A stretch of DNA of 64,000 bases. Origin: Varroa destructor (Eukaryota > Arthropoda > Arachnida > Mesostigmata > Varroidae). This document shows, piece after piece, positions 37,890-49,860 of this stretch (within the stretch, counting starts at the first letter, position 1; every line of letters begins with the position of its first letter). The stretch spans positions 35,865,472 through 35,929,471 of the forward strand of contig NW_019211455.1 in the NCBI RefSeq assembly GCF_002443255.2. The letters run 5' to 3'. The notes below the pieces were generated by a model. The model saw nothing but the letters and a program-made list of their open reading frames with translations. It was not told the origin of the DNA and searched no databases. A program made the translations under genes and the position numbers.

Positions 37890-38480
37890 GCGACCTTCAC
37901 ATTAGGGCTACTTGCACCGGCAGCCTGGACTGCAGTTGATATCCTTGTGTTCACAAAGACCTGTTTGACTTACCGGAATTTCACTCCGTCCACTGCCATG
38001 TGCAGGAGGTCGCGAGTGCCGCAGTGGTGGCATCTTAGTCTTTAAACAATCATGGAGTTCGGGACCTCACCCTCCGCCGTGTGGAAGACAATCTTATAGC
38101 CTTGTGGGATCTCAAAACACAGCTTACGGCGGCATATGTGCTAGCAAGTTATAAGGAGTGCGTCTTGACTCTTGTGGAGAAGTTTATCGGCCGCTTGCAG
38201 GTCGTGGTGAATCTTGCTTGCAGCGCTCTCATCATCGTGCAAGGAGATTTCAATGCACACCTGGACGAGCCCACTTTAGGCCAGAAGTCAGCCCTTCGAA
38301 ACACCATTACTGCATAGTTAACCCCAGAATCGTACGAATGTTTGTTGGTCCTGCAAAAAGCTCTGTACCAGATATCTTTGCAATGAATATTACAGGGGTA
38401 TATTGTCGAGGGCTACTTAAAAAACTTCGTTTGAGATGGGCAAGTAGTACTTCGCATGTCGTTTCGGTATAATGATCCTT
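37890..38480 (+). mobile_element. Non-LTR retrotransposon endonuclease fragment
   Basis: The plus strand carries ALIIVQGDFNAHLDEPT at about 38225-38275, the GDFNAH box of the APE-type endonuclease in Jockey- and I-like LINEs. Upstream, in another frame, SGGGILVFKQSWS near 38020-38055 resembles the GGGVAILV block of the same domain. The frame shifts and ends early at 38317, so only a remnant survives. GC content is clearly above the flanks. Confidence 0.7.
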
Positions 38481-38599
38481 CCTTAGTCAGTGTTGCTCTC
38501 TGGGCTTCACACTCACACTTTTGAAGAACATGTTAAGTCTCCTTGCCAGAAGATACAAGAGAAATTTATAACGGACGGCTTTCCTTGCGATTCCGCGTC

Positions 38600-39225
38600 A
38601 TGACCTCACTTGGCTTGGATAACCTTTACATTTCGGGATAACAAGAAGCGCTGCATCCCGCCAGTGCGGCAGACACAGTCTGGAAAGAAGCCATTCGTTG
38701 AAAAGATAATCCAGTACCATGTCAGTTTCGTGGTGGCTTTGGTGCTCATTCCAAATCCTGCCGGTCCCACTGTCTTCGTTGAGCGTAAGATCTGGAGCGC
38801 CAGGGTCATCTCTAGAACGGAAAACTCCTGGCCCAACCTTTCGCGTTCGCCTATTATCGGTTCCTGCTTCGAGCTGTAAAACCCCCTGAGTACAGTGTAC
38901 AGATAAGAACATTCCATCAAGGCGGTCGATGAGCACTGATGAGGCGAGAAGACACGATACAATCTTGTGATGGCCAAGTCATTTATGCCGACTGACAGTC
39001 GGCCTCGTTTATCCGCTTGAGTTGATGCAAACGACCTACGATTCACATCATACAACCGTCGATTAGTGCGAGGCTTAAACCGCCAAGCATTCAGTTGTTC
39101 CGCACCAAGATTCCTTTCTGGCTTCATAAGCAGGCGAGTTTTGTTGCACTTCCAAAAGGGTTTACCTATTGAGGTGCACACCGACTGCAATCGGCGCCAG
39201 GCCGCAGTCGGTGTGTCCAAACCAG
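38600..39225 (-). mobile_element. Non-LTR retrotransposon reverse-transcriptase fragment
   Basis: A 204-codon minus-strand frame (39220-38606). Its C-terminal half resembles the N-terminal region of LINE reverse transcriptases: ALQILRSTKTVGPAGFG stands for the SLKSGKAPGPDGI block, and STNGFFPDCVCRTGGMQRFL for the GYFPDSWKRARVVLI block. The D of the PDG motif is missing and the catalytic palm region is absent. It is opposite in orientation to the endonuclease piece at 37890-38480. Confidence 0.65.
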
Positions 39226-39249
39226 GGCGTGCTTTTTGTCAAGTACAGC

Positions 39250-39560
39250 GGAAATGACCGCACGCTGGAGAACATAGTGGTCGAGTATCGTCCCAAAAGG
39301 CGAAATGACGTTCATCACAGGTCGAATGTTTGACTATCGTCTTGGCGACAAAAAAGTTCTATCCGTATCTGAAGGCGCAAGGGAACGACTTCTATCCAAC
39401 ATTGGCTTGGTGGGCCTTGGGGCTGGTTGTAGTAATTTCGAAGTCCGATACTGGAGTGGCACGATGAACGGCAACGTCGATGCGCTACCGTGCTTGCGCA
39501 TCGCAACAGCCGGGAATAAGGCTATAAATCGCGGCGCAAACTTCACGTCAATTACCACGC
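39250..39560 (+). mobile_element. Ty3/gypsy RNase H end fragment
   Basis: The plus strand reads SNFEVRYWSGTMNGNVDALP near 39430-39492, matching the conserved end of the gypsy RNase H domain (FEVRYRPG, N, ADALSR). Upstream residues only loosely fit. The orientation is opposite to the pol fragment at 36130-37290, so it probably comes from another insertion. Confidence 0.6.
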
Positions 39561-41191
39561 ACCAACTGGCAAGTTCGCGCTGAGTTCTAATGGTAATCAC
39601 GCTTCAGTGAGGTGGCAGGCTTGCTCTGGCGTAGAACAATGGAAAGGTGGCTAAATTCGTATGTGTGGAGCCACACTTTCTAGGCGCTAGATTTTCCGAC
39701 CTGGCCTCTCACGGTCGGTCGAATCAGCGGTGCTAGCTCGGCGCAAAGGACAGTCGGGCTTGACTAAAACCATCCACCGACGGATACTCTGCTTTTTCCC
39801 GGAAGGCAGAGTATGGGCTGGAGTTCGAATTCGGAGTATTTGAAGGGTTTGAGGGGTTTGCCAAGGAACGCTTAAAATGTAAATCGAACCTTCTACAGAC
39901 CAAGATGTGTTAGCGAATATGATCTAACCTAATGCGAAGCTGCTTTACAAAAGAAATTTTTCTCTTTCAGGTTGAAGTAGATAAACCTTTTTTACATTTA
40001 TTACATTCATGTTTTACTTATAGGACAATGATTGAATCAACAGCAATCATCGAAATAATAAAGCCTGAATTTCTGCAAGTTATACCTTTCAGAATGTTTT
40101 TAGTTATCCTATTGACGATGGTCTAAAAACCTATACAGTAGTGATAATAACAGTACGTGATTCCTGATAAAACATTTCGCAAGTACCCTATTTCCAGATT
40201 TTATTATTAATATATTTATTTTGAACTGGGTTGTAATAGTTCTAATGGAATGTAAATAACACATATTAAGAACTATCAGCGCAAAATATCCCGATTAGCC
40301 TAGTCTGAAAGATGGATAGTATTAACTATATTTTGCTAAACTATTATAGCTAAACTAAAATTCATTAACACCACAAATATATGTGGAAATGTTTTTTTTT
40401 CGTTCATAAATACCTGTCATGTGGTACACATCATTGGTGGGCCTTGAGCCAAGGACCTGAGTTTTTTAGCCAAAGAGGTTCAGCTACTCTTGAAACACCG
40501 CATGCATCTATCTGCAACGTTTACTAGTGCTACAGTAGTATTCGTTACCGACGTAACCAGAGATTTATGCAACTATGCGATATTTTCACAGGCCGTTTTT
40601 TGAAATAGTAGATAACTCAACGTTCAGGATCAGCGTTTTCTTTGTTTTGGGTTCGTTAAGAACAAGCGTCAGCTATATACTATATGCTAAGGTGATACAA
40701 ACGCCGCGCATCGTACAGGATACGAGAAAGCACATCAATTGGCTAAATGTAAAATGAGAAGGCATTCTAATGAAGCCCAGTTGACGGAAATAGACGCGTA
40801 AATTTCTCCTATAAGCCAAGGCTATACTTGGATGGCGTAACAGTATGCCAAAATGCTAGAAATGATGAGAGTCACATTATCTATTAGGAAAAAGCAATAA
40901 AGCAATACATTAAATCTAGGGCAGGTTCAAAGCCAATCATATCGGACTGCTCGTACAATTATACCTACAACAAGTATATATGACGTAATCGTGACTGCTC
41001 AGAAACGTATAATTACTTAGCTGGACGTTTATGGAAAAACACTAAGCGAGTGCTGTAAATGCGACTCGAATATTAGTGGATGATAGTAAGGTCTATAGAT
41101 TATATAGACTTTCAGGCTATAAATGAAAGGTGCATATCTTTAGAAACCTTTCCTGCACATTTCCTATTATCCTTGACTAACTCTAAGCAAA
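39561..41191. other. Intergenic DNA upstream of the sugar transporter
   Basis: The first 300 nt still have raised GC and include a 9-bp foldback (atactctgc at 39784-39792 and its complement at 39806-39814) next to a box-B-like gttcgaattc at 39823. From about 39930 the DNA is AT-rich with no recognisable gene. Confidence 0.4.
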
Positions 41192-41302
41192 ATGAGTGAT
41201 CGTGGCGCGACATTTGGAGGAGGCCCGAGACACTTTTGCGCTCTGCAATCAGTTATTCGGCTTCGGGTGAAGCTCGATACAGTCGAATGCAGCACAACTC
41301 AG
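41192..41302 (+). other. Possible 5' exon of the transporter gene
   Basis: A very good donor (CTCAG/GTAAGG, exon end 41302) is followed by an acceptor (ctttacag/GTGAAA at 41647) 22 nt upstream of the transporter ATG. The true 5' end is not visible; 41192 marks an ATG that opens a 37-codon frame up to the donor. I take it as an untranslated leader exon that may carry an upstream open frame. Confidence 0.35.
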
Positions 41303-41668
41303 GTAAGGCCATGGCAGTACTGAGCTGATATTTGCGTTTCATTGTATACTTGTTAAAGAGAAATCGGTTCATCTAGCAACATCGGTTGGAAGTATTGTGT
41401 GCGAACAATTAACTTGGGATAGCCCTCGTAGGGCAATAGTCTTGTTTGGAAGGTACAGAGTCATTCATTAAGATCGACTTCGCTTCGTGAACGCAGCCAT
41501 CTTCGAAGGGTAGACCCATGAATCTGAACGTTATTCATAAATGTTCTATACACATCACACAAGTGCTAACATGTCCAACAATATCTAATGGACCGTTTAC
41601 AAACAGAAGTAGTAGGTACCTTTTTCCCAACTAACACTCTTTACAGGTGAAACACTCACGGCATCAAA

Positions 41669-44600
41669 ATGATTTTCACGCCAAAGACGATTCGAATATG
41701 GCAGACCGTAAACCTAACGATGTCGGTTTTCGCAGTAGTAAGTGTTAGTTTGACTAAGAATGTTTCCATATGTTAATATCTATCTCGCAAGAACCGTTCG
41801 TAAAAAGAAGCGTTTAAAACTGAAAAATATATACGTTCGTTTATTGCATTGAATCGTCTATGGAGGGTATAGTATTGGCGTTTTATAAAAGCTTTAAAAA
41901 ATAGAGGTAGTTATTTTGCTGGATCGGGCAATTTGGCATACCCTAACCACTACGAAAATCATTCACACGTTTCGGGAATACGCGTTTCGGACATGAAAAA
42001 TAATTGGAAAGTGTCGTTCTTGTTTCGTTATGTAGGGGCTCTGCATTGGACTGTACGGAACAAGCTTACTTGATCTAGCTGAAATGTATGACACGCGTGT
42101 GGACATCATCGTTTATATTCTTTCGTCTCGCTCGGCTGGATCTATTGTATCCTGCTTCATCGGTATTACGCTGACTTACCATTTAACGCTACGTTGAGCT
42201 ATACGAAGCAGCTTATCTGAGAGAAATTGCTTGTCATAGACATTAGACCTCACATAAATTGATCGAATTTTTTTTAGCCAACGTAGTTGAATTAGTGCTT
42301 AAGGCGTGTTTCACTTTGTAAACTATCATCGAGAGTAAATAATAGTTATTTGAATGAAATTATTATTTTTTTTATAGAACCAACTTATACTAGCCAAAAT
42401 AAATACAGGACAGGCATTACTCATACACTGGCATAGGTTTTTTCCGGTTATATAGGTTACTTCGATTTTTTTAGCTCATGCTCAACTACTCATGGAGATA
42501 TCTCAGCTACGTACAACAGCGTATCATTAAAATTCTGAACCCATTAGATAGTTGCGCCTAATGCGAGAAATATAACGTCTGTCAATCATTAGCTGAATCT
42601 TACCGAATATACATTTTATTATAATGCGAAAGAACAGAACAGCTGCATATTGACAACGGCGCCATTTAACGTAAACACTCCTCAATCAGGAAATGGGATA
42701 GGAGGCAACGAGACGCCGCACTTGAACCATAAACCATTCAGTTATCCTCTTTGAAGAAGTATTAGCTTAATCATCTCTAAGTATATTCAATTCAAAGGCT
42801 TGCTTTCGCACAAGCTTCAATAGAGTCGCTCATTGGAAGACAATCCTTTAATAAGTGTGACCATGTGCTTTTATACAAAAACTATCTCAATTGACAATCA
42901 AATCGGTCCTCACGGTGACAGTACTGTATATGCTTCTCATGCGTTATATAAGATATATACTATGAAGCATAATCCTGACCCATTGATAGTGTTCGTTCAG
43001 CTCCACTTTTTCCAGTTAGCTGAAAACGTACGTGGTCCGGCATTGTTTCATGTACGAAAACAACGCCTTTGCTGTCCACTAGTTCCGGTCGATTTCTTTA
43101 AATGGCTTGCTGTATTCTTTTTGGTAGTCGTTAGCAGTAGGGGTCCGAATCAATCGTAATGCCAGGCGGCAGCAACCTATAACGAACGCATGGTTCCTTT
43201 TTAGATCCCACCAAACACATAGCATTGCACCCTGGCATCAGTTTAAGCTTTGCCACAGAATATGAGGTATATTTTGCAAATTTTTTTTACTTACGTAGTA
43301 TTGTTGTGCATGGTCTGTTTTTCATTACCCGTGACAAACGACTCCGCAGTTTCAGTGTAGCTCTGTAAAGTTTTTCAGATGGAAATACGACTGAGTCAAT
43401 TCACTATCGAGCTTTTTCAAGTCATAGCCAGTTTTCTTCAAATGGCTTACAACTATTCTGTGATGTTTATTTAGTTCCTTGGCGGTGCCGTGGCTACCCA
43501 CGTGTTGGTGTTTTCTCATTTTTGCAATACTTTCATCGGCTTTTCTCGTAATTGGTGTACCAAAGAGGATCTTGCACAAAGGGATTTTTAGAACGAAAGT
43601 GGCACAACCGTATTTGGCTGTTTTCTTTGATAACACACCTTGACTATAAACAGGCATATACAGACGGTTCCTTTGTCTTTAATATAATCCAGTTCGAAAA
43701 TAGAGAGACTTTTGAAGAAGTTCTCTTCTTTAAAACACTAGATCTTAAATCTGAATCAAAGCATTCTAACAATTGAATCACATCTACTACTGTCAAATTT
43801 CGACTTTTAAAGACGGTCACAACTTTTTCGGCAACCCAATGTATCAGTAACCCAAAAAAATCTCTTGGTGTACGCAAGCTGTTTACCCACTACCTTAAAA
43901 ATTCTCCCCATTGCTCAGCTCTAAATTTTGAAAGTAAGCCCCTTACGTATAATACGATATAGAGCATGCAACCATTTGTTCATTGCTGTGCAGCAGTATT
44001 CATCATATGGTGCAACCACAGTAAATTTAACAGTTGCTTTGCATATGCGTCTCGTATACACTATTTGATTTGCAATTGAATACATATGGGCCTGCATAAA
44101 GATTGTATCGTGAGCAATTGCGTCCATGTTCTGATATGCCCTTAATCTTAACGAAACCATTGAGTTTTCCAACAAGGGGCCACTGTATAATAGAAATTAT
44201 CTTCCTTCTATGCTTTTAGCTGGCACCGTATTCCGGTACTATAATATTCAACTCGTGGTGATGCTCAATACTTTCATTGGTGGGCTCTGCCTAATAGCTG
44301 TTCCAGTCTGCCCATCGCTGGCTCTTTGTCACATCACCTGCTTCGTTCTCGGCTTTACCATCGGACTTCTTGAAGTTGGTGAGCACCATTATTTTTTTAC
44401 GTCTGGGTTCTAAATCATAACGACTAAAGATCTGCAAATTCATCGAATAACTTCTGTTATATGATTGGTACGGTACATTTCAAAAATATATTACTAGCAC
44501 TATTTTTTGTGCATTAAAATATTTAAGTTCGAAACTACACTAAAAGCATCTGATCTAATCGCGCAACGGATATGTGTTATATTTGTGATCTTTCGACGAC

Positions 44601-47600
44601 TTTCAAAATCCAAACGTCGACCTATATGTCTACAACTATACCCCTCGTACTGCTTTAAATGATACACAATACCATATATATTCAGAAAGGAAATAAACAC
44701 GACCAAACCGAAAAAATGTTGTTTTAAAGAAGAAAAACTAGCCAAATTGGAAACGTACTAATTGAACTAATAGGCATCACACAATAGTAGCCAGTTCTTA
44801 ACAAAAAGGCAGCGTTGAAACCTAAAAAGGGGCCTAGACGTTCTGGGGGCACATGTCAACGTATTGAAGCTTGTTACTAGTGTTCCTTATCTGTGTGCGT
44901 TATCAAGCATCGTACACAAATGCTAAGGCAAGTATGATGAATAGCTTTTTCGAATAAGACATCTACATAATGGTATTATAAATGAATTATAAAAGGATTA
45001 GCTAAATGTATTGAGGATTGGGTTTATCAAATTAAGATAGGCAACATGGGCTGACATTGGTGTCACTCAAAAGCTGAGGTTCGATAATAGTACATGTGCT
45101 AGAATTCGCCTTTATTTAGATTTAATATGGAGCGCCTTGATGATGAATGAAATGTCGGGAAAAAAAATGGTTGCACTATTGCATTTTATATGATAAAGGC
45201 ACAAATGCGTGCAGTATCGAAGAAAACGGTCCGAAGATGGTTCCATTGTTTTCGTTCTGGAAATGTCAATCTAAAGATACTTGTCAATGTAAAGGTAACG
45301 AGAAATTAGTCTACAAGTTAAGTAAGATGTAAGCAGCCATTGCGTCGCCAAGAATCTAAATAGTCCCTTGAAATCTGGCCATAAATAGAAGGTCGATGTT
45401 TGGATACGACAGCCGAGCGTCTTTCGATTCGCGAAACTTTACAGAAACGTTCATGTTTTCCTGCGTCCGCCCTGTACCCTGGTTCCTGCACTATCAGACG
45501 ATTACCTGTTTCGGTCTCCACAGAAATTTCGAATAATGTTAACTTAGTTTCAATTGAGGGATGCGAAAATCATTTATGATTATTTTTCATCTAGAAACCT
45601 AGGTGTAAGAAGAAGGCAGATAGATAGGATTCTCATGTAAATCGGACATGGTCAAGTTACTTGTATTGGTTTGAAGTAGATCTAAGTCCATATTTGGTAC
45701 CAATGTCTTTGTAATTAGACAAAGAAGCAGGTTTATATCTACTCAGCTATTTAGCAATATCGTTCGTAATTAGATTTTGAGATTTGAGAGAACTAGGTCC
45801 CACCAGTCGAAGTTAACCCTTACCAAATTAACTTTGAAGAATATAACAGAGACTTGCAAAAGAAATATAATCCATGTTGCGGTGAAGATTTATCCATCCG
45901 ACATCAGAGTAGAAACGAACTCGAATGTTTTGAGCGTCAGAAATATATATTACAGAATAACGGCAATTCAGAAATGTTCAGGTTTACAACTCGAGCAGTA
46001 ACGGAAATAGTAAACGTTAACAGAGATTTAGAATATACATATGCTACAGTAATAGCATCCTAATACTCACTATTCAGTCGATGCATAAATGACCTTGAAA
46101 GGTCTGTAAGTATTGGAAAGTTGTCCGCTACTATTGACTAGGACACTCGTTATTTTTGTATGCCGCTATTTTGTCAAGCACCTTTTTATTGTACTATGGT
46201 ATGTAGCAAACGAAGCTCGTATTGAAATAAAGAAAAATGGGTGCAGTAAGAGCTAAGTTGAGCTACATGAGATATTTGCGTATTGCATATTACTGACACA
46301 CGGGAATCCACTAAGATGTAACTGGACGTGCGTTTTCAAAGAACAACTGGCCTAGAGTTGAATGAACCAACGAGGCTTCGTGATCGCTAGACTTCGCTTA
46401 TTTTCAAAGCACCATGAAGTATAAGGTTGCTGAGCTGAGATTTACTGGGCCCACAATGAAGGTGGACACGGTGCGGATAGATGCGAAGACGAGACCAAAA
46501 ACCGTGCACCAGTATATTGTATACCTGAATATTTGGTCCCTCCAATTGACATAACTCTTTTTATGAGCACTCGTCAGCTAAAACTATTGAATTGGAGTTT
46601 CGGCTTTTCAGAGGCTATTGGTATGGTAGACGCTACATATAAAATCAATTGCAATTGGTTTTCCAGCCTTTTTATTGGTAGGTAGCTTCTATCTAGGCTT
46701 CTCGGGCAGGTTCTCTGGCACGTGCCCGTCATTGTGCAGTCGTAACGTTTTACTTATTTTACTTATAATGAGCGACTCCGGAAACTATAAATATAGTTAT
46801 AATCCGTTTTCCTGCTCAAACTAAGTCCCTCCCTACTTTACCCTGATACGGGCTCCATGAAGCAATGTGCTGCTGAACTACGATATCCCAAAGCTGTCAG
46901 CTATGGGAAAGTAGGTTTTCTAGCGTGATTAACTATCGAACTAATTTAATGGTATGTCCAACTGCCGGCGCAATCGTTTTAGTATAAAGATGAAAAGTAA
47001 GTAGACTATGAAAATGCCATACCTACCTAATTCCACGCACTGATTTACAGCGAATGGCTATGCAAGGGGAACGATTATTACGGTGACAATATCTAGAACT
47101 GAGTTCGATATTCGGTCTGCTGTTGTCGTCGATTGCAGGAAACGATATATTTGACTATAGGTTTATTTCACAGGTTGCAATGTGTGGCTAATCACCGTTT
47201 GGAAAGAAAAATCTGCCGCAATGTTGCAGTTCTATCATTTCATGTTTGGCGTTGGAGCTATGCTTTCTCCGTTCGGCGCCGAGCCTTTTCTCAGCAAGAA
47301 ACGCCCATTATCCCCGATTGCTTCTTCGTAAGTTTAGATACCTAATAATTTTTAAAGTTACCGAGAAATCAACTTTACCAAAATGTAGCAATCGACCTAT
47401 AGCGCTATCGGCTCCTATTTGACGACACGAAAGATAACTACACTAATATTGTATTCCAGATGGACTGTATGGAATTTCTATCAGTTTTTTCTTTTGTAGC
47501 ATTACAGTCAATAATATCATAACGACTGTAGTATATATTGTCCCCTAATGCGTGTTTCTATTAGACGACATTTTAAGCAGCATATTTTTCGAAATGATAT

Positions 47601-48489
47601 CTACAGGTCTACCGAAAACGCAACAGATTCGACGTTCAACCGAACCACTGCGCCTATCGACTTTCGTCTAGATTTGGCAGATTTTAGTCTTGTTGAGGAC
47701 GCCGCATCGGATTCCCGTATCTTCATTCCATTTGCAGCATTCGGAGCTTTTTATGCAATTTGTGCAGTCTTAATGTTTCTCTCGTATTTGGTCGACAGCG
47801 CTGACATTCGTCAAAATGAAAAAAAACAAACAAAGTTGTCGGATCGTAAGGTCTCACGACGCATGGAATTTATCATTATTTTTGGACTGTGCATTTACGT
47901 TCTCTTGGGAGTTGCTAGCGAACAGAACTACGCCTCGATGATCTCAGTTTACGTGATTGGAAGTTTAGACTTCTCGAAAAGCTCAGGCGCGTTTTTGGTA
48001 TCGGTATTCTGGGCAGCATTCACATTCAGCCGAATCGTTGCCACGGGGTTATCGATCAAAGTAAACCCGATGACAATGTTGTGTGGCAGCCATATTATAG
48101 TAATGTTCGCAGCAGTCACCCTCACCGTCCTTCCTCGAACTGAGTGGATCCTTTGGTCAATGACTGCACTTTACGCTTTTGGGTTATCTCCCTTCTTCGG
48201 CAACGTTTGCGCTTGGGCACTTCAGTATGTATTTCTCGGTCACAATTATATGGCCGCAATTATGATGTTCGTGTGCATTGGTGCCATGATGCCACCAATT
48301 ATACTTGCGCCTTTCATCGAGAGCCATCCCATTGCTCTGATGTTCTCGAATATTGCGCTTGCGATCATAATGACCGCGACCGCTATTGGACTGCTAATGC
48401 TTGGCCGCCATATTGGTAAACCGCTAGCGAATATCAAAGAATCTCATCAAGAATATGACCCTGTAGAACCTAACGATACTGACCTATGA
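41669..48489 (+). CDS. MFSD4B / NaGLT1-like MFS sugar transporter
   Basis: A multi-pass plasma-membrane transporter of the major facilitator superfamily, closest to sodium-dependent glucose transporter 1 (MFSD4B). The substrate is inferred from the family only. Five coding exons: 41669-41737, 42036-42162, 44220-44378, 47174-47327, 47607-48489. Phases 0, 1, 1, 2 match at every junction, giving 463 residues (human MFSD4B is somewhat over 500). Ordered matches: GLCIGLYGTSLLDL (family GMCIAVLGPTLLDL), the TM2-TM3 turn SCFI then AGTVFRYYN, FTIGLLEVGCNVWLITVWKE (family VGFLDTGGNVLILDIWGE), and MLQFYHFMFGVGAMLSPF (family MQALHFSFALGAFLAP). The loop at about 170-200 has two N-glycosylation sequons (NAT, NRT). 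An in-frame TGA at 41648 supports the ATG. Exon 5 alone encodes the C-terminal half. Confidence 0.9.
44379..47173 (+). other. Intron 3 of the MFSD4B-like gene
   Basis: A 2.8-kb intron between a G/GTGAGC donor and a ttcacag acceptor, phase 1. Small open frames on both strands (45147-45332, 45318-45521, 45777-46063) show no domain. I see no repeat or nested gene. Confidence 0.6.
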
Positions 48490-48575
48490 TTCGGATCTCT
48501 AAGTTAATTCGTTTCATATTTGGGAAGAAGATAGCTAAAAAGATGGATAAAATAATATGAGTTTCCTTTTGTGCT

Positions 48576-48581
48576 AATAAA
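48576..48581 (+). terminator. AATAAA poly(A) signal of the MFSD4B-like gene
   Basis: AATAAA 87 nt after the stop codon, a normal distance for a short 3' UTR. Confidence 0.65.
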
Positions 48582-49860
48582 TCTGGGGGTATTCGATAGC
48601 TCGTGTACATATCCAGCAACGGATTTACAAATCAAATGTCTGTGGAGATACTCCATGTGGCATAAGTAAGCAAAGCTGTATATACAAGAGTCTTATACAT
48701 ATGATAATGGGCTTTGAGTAATATTTATAACATAGGGTGTCTTTTATATTGTTTCATCAAAATTAGGTGCAAAGAATTAAGTTGCCTTTATCGATGCAAG
48801 CTACATATATACGCATGTAATAAATAATTATGTTGTACACACAGGAAGCTTGTTTTGTTCTGTGTGACAACTCCATTGTACTTAGTTTGCAGTTCTTGAA
48901 CATATTATTAAGCACATATAGTTTGAAGCCTCGAAGTTTTATATGTTATAATCAGAAAAAGACGCTTATAGGTAAAATACTGTTACCTTCAACTTCTTGT
49001 AATATCCGCTTGTTAATGTAGATAAGCGACTGGTGTATATAGTACTGAACTCCGTCAGGGAAACATGTATATATGTATATAAAACGCTAAACTTTATATC
49101 ATGAAGGACAAGTACTAGGAACACTTAAATCGGCTCTCTTCATTCCCAAACATCAGTATCATACTGCCCTTTGAAAAAAACGGATTCGACTATGACTGTA
49201 CTGCCAAAAACAGCACATAATATATCCAATAGGAATAAAATTAATTTTGGTGGCTACTGCTAGATTTACTGATTTGACTGGAAGTTCTAGATGGTAACAG
49301 TTTAAGTATTTATCATCTGCACTATGGCTTTGTTCAAGCCATAATAGATCGACTATATTACGAAATATTCTATGCTGTCTTGGCGAATTTTTCTTTAGAA
49401 CAAAGTGATACGTGCGTAAAGCCTGTAGAAGAAATAAAGTTTTATTATAATAGATGAAAGAAAAATGTTAACAGTCAGAGAGAGTAGTAACGCATTGCAA
49501 TTCTTTTTTAGCTCTAATAGTATAAACACTCAAATTTTAACTCAAATTAATTTAGACCTTAACTATGACATAGCTTTTGAAGCGATATGACATGAAGATT
49601 TTTAATCTACAAACGGGAATGTCCGGCATCTGTGGCCGAAATTGGCTTACCTTAGCCCTCACAAAGCCCATATTCGCAATCTGTATTGGTTGTAAAAAGC
49701 ATAAGATTATTTTGCACTAAATAATGCCGAACGCGATATCTTCGTGAAGGTTAAGAATAACTATAAAAAAAAAAAAAAAAAAAAAAAGATTTTAAATCAA
49801 ATGATAAATAGTATATCTGTTTCAATACATGCTAAGATTCGTCCAACTAGTATTTTGAAT
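48582..49860. other. Intergenic, transporter to peroxidase remnant
   Basis: AT-rich, no supported gene. It contains a run of 23 A at 49765-49787, which in plus orientation could be a retroposon tail, but nothing recognisable lies upstream of it. Confidence 0.45.

Noticed and set aside
39784..39832. Fifth SINE copy or tRNA remnant
   Set aside because: There is a box-B-like gttcgaattc and a small foldback, but none of the other family landmarks.
46413..46560. Small plus-strand frame (MKYKVAELRFTGPTMKVDTV) in intron 3 of the transporter
   Set aside because: Good-looking codons but no family I recognise and no convincing flanking splice sites.
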